DNA of 64,000 nt from Congeria kusceri. Its lineage: Eukaryota; Mollusca; Bivalvia; Myida; Dreissenidae. The notes beneath the pieces were generated by a model. The model searched no databases, was not told where the DNA came from, and saw only the letters and a program-made list of their open reading frames with translations. Positions 59,988-64,000 of the stretch are shown here, piece after piece; the first letter of the stretch is position 1, and each line of letters starts with the position of its first letter. The stretch spans positions 49,536,516 to 49,600,515 of the forward strand of contig CM051033.1 of NCBI GenBank assembly GCA_027627225.1, given 5' to 3'. A program made the translations under genes and the position numbers.

Positions 59988-60093
59988 CTGAAAAAATAAT
60001 GGATCGAGCGAGCGAAATAAAAATGAAAATATTGTTTTCCATTTTTGAGACAATCAAAGATGAGCGAAAAGATCAAAATAAAAAAAAGCATAC

Positions 60094-60211
60094 CTTTTCC
60101 ATGTTGATTGAAAATTCTTGCCAAATTAACACCATCATAATTTGATATCTTGCCCAAAACTTCCACTTCATCAACTCTTGTCCATTGTTTTGTCAAAATA
60201 AACATAAATAT
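60094..60211 (-). CDS. Candidate exon 1 of an unknown short-intron gene
   Basis: Encodes ILTKQWTRVDEVEVLGKISN, then YDGVNLARIFNQHGK, ending at donor AAAAG|GTATGC in phase 1. A possible acceptor (TTTACATATAG) precedes it. Directly upstream, another frame after a strong acceptor (CTCTTTGCAG, about 60264) reads DIVEEELEKLVVYCLHIDIY and runs into this exon out of frame, so either a frameshift or alternative splicing is present. About 250 bp further upstream a short hydrophobic frame starts MPAPSFVIVLSLDC (about 60505). Family unknown. Confidence 0.38.
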
Positions 60212-60509
60212 CTATATGTAAACAATAAACAACCAATTTCTCCAACTCTTCTTCAACAATGTCCTGCAAAGAGTTTTGTTCATCAAGTCTCCTCTAATGC
60301 TTCAGCTAATTAACACATGTTAGTAAATACTAAATAGTCATATCTTAACTTTAAAAACGTAGACTTTATACAAGGTGATTGTCATTATCAACATATATAT
60401 TACAAAGTCATTTAATACAACAGTAAACGACATTAAATGCCAAACGATAAACAATAAACAATCGAGAGACAACACGATAACAAAACTGGGCGCCGGCATT
60501 TTTTAATTG

Positions 60510-61230
60510 TAAACCAGGGCTAACACTGGCTGTTATTTTTTTAAGCCCATACTTTAATTCTATGTCAGATAATGTATATCTACAAATATTTTATTGTTTT
60601 AATTGTTAAAATTGTATTTCACTGTTTATTTTAATTGCATTATGCAATTCATGGCATTAACAAGAGCACTAAAATTATATTTAGATTATTATATTAATAT
60701 TTTTGTTGATTGTTCATTGCAGTTACTTGGATGATTATTTTATATATGTACATCCATTGTTAAATATCTACAAGATGTTTTTAAAATATATTAAATAAAT
60801 TACAATTAATAACCAACATGATAATTAATTGATGCACACTGCCTCTGGTAAATACATGTACCTCAATATAATAATGCTGAACAAATTTTACGCCAAAAAA
60901 GATACGTTGAATTAATAAAATGGACATGCTAAAACAACTGACAGTGTTAGGATATTATAAATAAGAAAGCAAGGGCAAACCGCTGCTTAAAACTGTCCGA
61001 AATGTAAACGTACCCGATAATCAGTCCATTTGTCATATTCCAGACACTCATCTTTTCTTAACAAGATAATCCTTTAATTAACGGTTGTGTCCGCTGATAT
61101 TACAAGAGCTTGCTAGCAATCATCTTTATTTAGACAATGAATGCTGACAAACAGCATGTTGTGTTTTCACAAGTGTGATAAACCATGATAACAAATTGAG
61201 TCAAAACGCACATGTAACAAAGCAGAACAG
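60510..61230. other. Non-coding stretch, nothing assigned
   Basis: Very AT-rich, without long frames or recognisable repeats. Confidence 0.45.
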
Positions 61231-61397
61231 AACAAGACTTTTATTTTCACCCAAGTATAGAACATATACAAATAGGGCAATATAACAAAGCAAAATTGTT
61301 AGTAAATTAGTAACTTACTATAATTTTTACATTAACACAATTGTATAGATGATATACGGGGGGTATTTAAATAATAAGATACATAGCCGGAACATAT

Positions 61398-61398
61398 G

Positions 61399-61432
<34 letters not shown>

Positions 61433-61480
61433 TAATAATAATAATAATAATAATGATAATAATAATAATAATAGCAATAA
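61398..61480. repeat. (ATA)n microsatellite
   Basis: About 25 AAT units with four interruptions. Degenerate ATCAT/ATAATC units continue to about 61630. Confidence 0.9.
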
Positions 61481-62726
61481 TATGAGATCTATAATCAAAA
61501 TCAAAATACTAAAATCTTAATGAAATTATCAAAATCGCAATCATTATCATATCATATTCAAAATCATCATACTATTCATAATAATCATAATAATGATAAT
61601 CGTCATAGTTATCATAATCATCATAATCGTGGCATTTAAGAAACAAATAATATTACAGTTCTATAAGAGCATTTTAATACTAGCACTGGTAAAAATAATT
61701 AGTGGTTTGTGATCATTGTGTGGTGATGTATTTTTTTTTGCACACGGCGTTTCGGATTGAGAAATTGAAACGACTACGCGTTTTAAAAGGTTTATATTTT
61801 GCGTCAGAAATTTAATTCATTATCAATACTTAAAATACATTTTGTTGCGAAAGACTGTTTGCGTTAGCGTTTATGGTGTTGGAGCTAGCTTTATAACGGT
61901 TTCAATCAACAACAGTTATTTTTGTCGTGATTTACGCTTGAGTGCACCTGCACGCGAGGTCGATGTTGACCACAAAGGCAAGATGTAGGACCTATTATGT
62001 GAGGTAATTATTCTAATAAGCTGTGCATTGCAGGATTACAACGGAGAATGCCGTTATCTGAGGGGTTAACATTAAATGACTGATGGGGCAAAAGCAAATT
62101 ATAATTTGTGTGCTGGATAAGTTTAAATGAAAGTAACAAAAGTATAATTATTAATTTATGTACTAGTACTGCTAGATTAATTAGGATAAAGTAACAAGAT
62201 TGTAGGTAAAATATAGGTATCAGTTGTACTCGTTTAGAGTGCAACAATTGTTTCCATTGCGTTAATTGAAATATAGTATCAATATAGCAGGCAAAAATAT
62301 TTAAAATGTTAACACGTGTACTTGAGTGGTACCATTTTGTACTACTCTTATATAATGCTGCAATTATTTCTGTTATATGAGTATAAGTATATAGCAATCT
62401 TACGTTAATATTGACATATAATTATGCAGTTATCATTAGGTACAAATACAGAATGAAGCTATTATTTACAATGCACAGTTTATATTTACATGCATATATT
62501 TCTAATTAAAGTAAATAATATGATTAGTATATACATGCACAAATATTTTGATATATTGATTACACAACCGTAAACGGTCACTTATTTTGAGATAATATGT
62601 AAATATGTTATGCTGTTAACAATAAAAATATATTGAAATAAAGACAGTATTGTTACAAACTTCAATATTAGAGTTGGTGTATAGCTGGTGGCATTGGTAA
62701 ATACAGGTAGTTAAATAGATAACTTG

Positions 62727-63890
62727 CTATCGCTTAAACTTACTGAATATGAAGAGAATACATTTGCTTGTATTCTGTAATAGTTGTAAGGAATTAGATG
62801 TTAGGATTGTAATAAGAGTAGCATCATAAAGATCATGTCCTAAGTATTGTTCTCTTTCAGATTTAAAGAAATCGCAGTTTAGTAGACAGTGATGTTCGGA
62901 GCCAACTTGACCAGAGTTACAAAGTCTGCATATTCTTTCCTCAAATGGGGTTCCATCGTATCGACCGGTTTCAACTGGGAACCAGTGATTTGCAATTCTA
63001 AATTTAAAGAGGTATGTATATTCAGTTTTCGTAAGTTTTATAAAGTAGTCTTCAAAGGATGGAGTTTGTTTGAAACTGGTATATATTTGTCCCTTATGTG
63101 TTTGCTGTAGTTGAGTGTGCCATTGGGTTTTGAATTGGGTTAATAATTTGGCTTTGACTAAGCGGTAAATATTATTTTGGGTTGTTAGGAATTGGTTATC
63201 CCATAAGTTACATAAGTTTACTGAGGTGAGGATTTCTTTAATTTTGTGGGCCCATTTAAAATTTGAGATTGGCAAGTTCATCATGTATTTATAGATTTGG
63301 ATAGATAATTTCTGATCTTTGCCTATTAAGATTCTATTCCAAAATGAGATCATGCGACTTTTGATGTTAATTGCTTTAGGGTATCTGCCAAGTTCACCAT
63401 ATAAAAAAGCCATTGGGGTTGATTTCCGAGCATTCGTAATTTTTCTAAGAAAGTTTCTATGGACTTTCTCCAAGATATCTACATTTTCAAAACCAAAAAT
63501 TTCTGAGCCATAGATTAAAATTGGTAAAACAGTGTGGTCGAAAAGTTTAAGAATTAAATCAATAGGTAGCTCTGCATTATTTGCACTAGTATATAGAAGG
63601 TGCATTGCTTTTGTTGCTTGCTCGGCTAAGTGTTTCCGTGCATTGATGAAAGAACCATTGCTGGAAAGGGTAATGCCTAGGTAGTGGTAACGGTCAGTAA
63701 TTTTTGCAGGGTTGTCACCTAATGTGAAATGGAAGTTTTGTAGTTGTCTTGCACCAAATATTACAATTTTTGTTTTGCTAAGGTTTATTTTTAAATGCCA
63801 GTTATCACAGTATTTATGGAAGATATTTAAACTATGTTGGAAGTCTATTTTTGAATCAGATAAAATCACAGTGTCATCAGCATAAAGTAG
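62727..63890 (-). CDS. LINE reverse transcriptase, C-terminal part (380-codon open frame)
   Basis: Starts with the catalytic LLYADDTVILSDS just upstream of ATG 63869, then NWHLKINLSKTKIVIFGARQ, LGITLSSNGSFINARKHLAE, LPILIYGSEIFGFENVDILE, STPMAFLYGELGRYPKA (thumb), and the zinc-knuckle-like end FRIANHWFPVETGRYDG...RICRLCNSG...HHCLLNC. It is uninterrupted over 1.1 kb, so the insertion is younger than the other LINEs here. A TGA 11 codons before YADD (about 63910) and the chimeric junction at 63945 show this copy cannot make a full enzyme. Related to the RT at 27690-29851. Confidence 0.85.
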   Translation of the reverse strand, partial: LLYADDTVILSDSKIDFQHSLNIFHKYCDNWHLKINLSKTKIVIFGARQLQNFHFTLGDNPAKITDRYHYLGITLSSNGSFINARKHLAEQATKAMHLLYTSANNAELPIDLILKLFDHTVLPILIYGSEIFGFENVDILEKVHRNFLRKITNARKSTPMAFLYGELGRYPKAINIKSRMISFWNRILIGKDQKLSIQIYKYMMNLPISNFKWAHKIKEILTSVNLCNLWDNQFLTTQNNIYRLVKAKLLTQFKTQWHTQLQQTHKGQIYTSFKQTPSFEDYFIKLTKTEYTYLFKFRIANHWFPVETGRYDGTPFEERICRLCNSGQVGSEHHCLLNCDFFKSEREQYLGHDLYDATLITILTSNSLQLLQNTSKCILFIFSKFKR

Positions 63891-63941
63891 AATAGGTAGT
63901 TTTAGTCAAAGAGACAAATCCAGGGGATTTGCTAGTTCTAT

Positions 63942-64000
63942 GCCAGTTGAGATCATGCGTTTTTTTATGTTAATTGCTTTAGGGTATCTGCCAAGTTCAC
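63942..64000 (-). pseudogene. Second copy of LINE C-terminal segment at window edge
   Basis: On the minus strand the last ~55 bases encode GELGRYPKAINIKKRMIS, nearly identical to 63346-63400 (GELGRYPKAINIKSRMIS), in the same orientation and about 595 bp away. It abuts the RT palm sequence directly, so a partial element or an internal rearrangement lies upstream of base 64000. Confidence 0.75.

Larger units (their letters stand above)
61235..63950 (-). mobile_element. LINE, 3' part with long open RT frame
   Basis: Minus-strand order: RT palm with LPILLYADDT (about 63885), the long C-terminal frame (to 62727), then ~1.5 kb of presumed 3' untranslated region with an ATA/ATT microsatellite, ending near AAAATAAAAGTCTTGTTCTG at about 61235. 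The 3' border is inferred from that polyadenylation-like end. Upstream, at about 63945, the sequence joins abruptly to a second copy of its own C-terminal region. Confidence 0.6.

Overview
This window looks like animal genomic DNA, most likely from a bivalve mollusc. It is AT-rich and gene-poor. Exons have GT/AG borders and matching intron phases. It is crowded with non-LTR retrotransposons, small inverted-repeat elements, a tRNA-derived SINE, microsatellites and tandem repeats that I remember as common in bivalve genomes. A hairpin element at 33.8 kb resembles a repeat I associate with dreissenid mussels (Dreissena). That species hint rests on memory and is only moderately reliable. Nothing bacterial (operons, ribosome binding sites, CRISPR) is present.

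Host coding sequence is sparse. The best gene is on the minus strand: a PAN/apple-like exon (10807-11017) followed by two C-type lectin domain exons (7215-7324 and 6607-6845). Their intron phases match at both junctions. It is probably a secreted or cell-surface lectin. A paralogous PAN exon (167-369) begins another unit that leaves the window on the left. Weaker candidates are a pair of minus-strand exons separated by a 106-bp intron (59873-60211) and a possible exon at 14.1-14.4 kb.

Layout. 0-12 kb: lectin exons inside a segmental duplication (about 1-2270 and 10640-11930), with a 1.3-kb TTAA-flanked transposon between. 14.6-18.5 kb: a degenerate LINE on the minus strand with ORF1-like, endonuclease and reverse transcriptase (RT) parts and a TTCA-repeat tail, then a SINE and a bivalve tandem repeat to 19.8 kb. 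20.7-26.3 kb: three diverged copies of a non-coding unit. 27.7-30.8 kb: a plus-strand LINE remnant whose 3' region is built of ~60-bp repeats. 33-36 kb: hairpin and inverted-repeat elements. 36.7-59 kb: a large nested duplication, A (36.7-42.8) with C1 (43.0-44.3) against C2 (47.4-49.4) with B (52.2-59.0), interrupted by elements whose empty sites can be read from the paralogous copy: hAT-like at 41.1 kb, a hairpin element at 43.6 kb and a truncated LINE at 55.8 kb. Between C1 and C2 lie the second TTAA element and a dead PIF/Harbinger transposase. 61.2-64.0 kb: the 3' part of another minus-strand LINE with a 380-codon open frame.

I found no convincing new biological system. The observations most worth following are the phase-consistent PAN-lectin gene with its rearranged duplicate, the TTAA element pair, an exon-like peptide kept in four diverged repeat copies, and a seven-copy 54-bp (18-codon) repeat.
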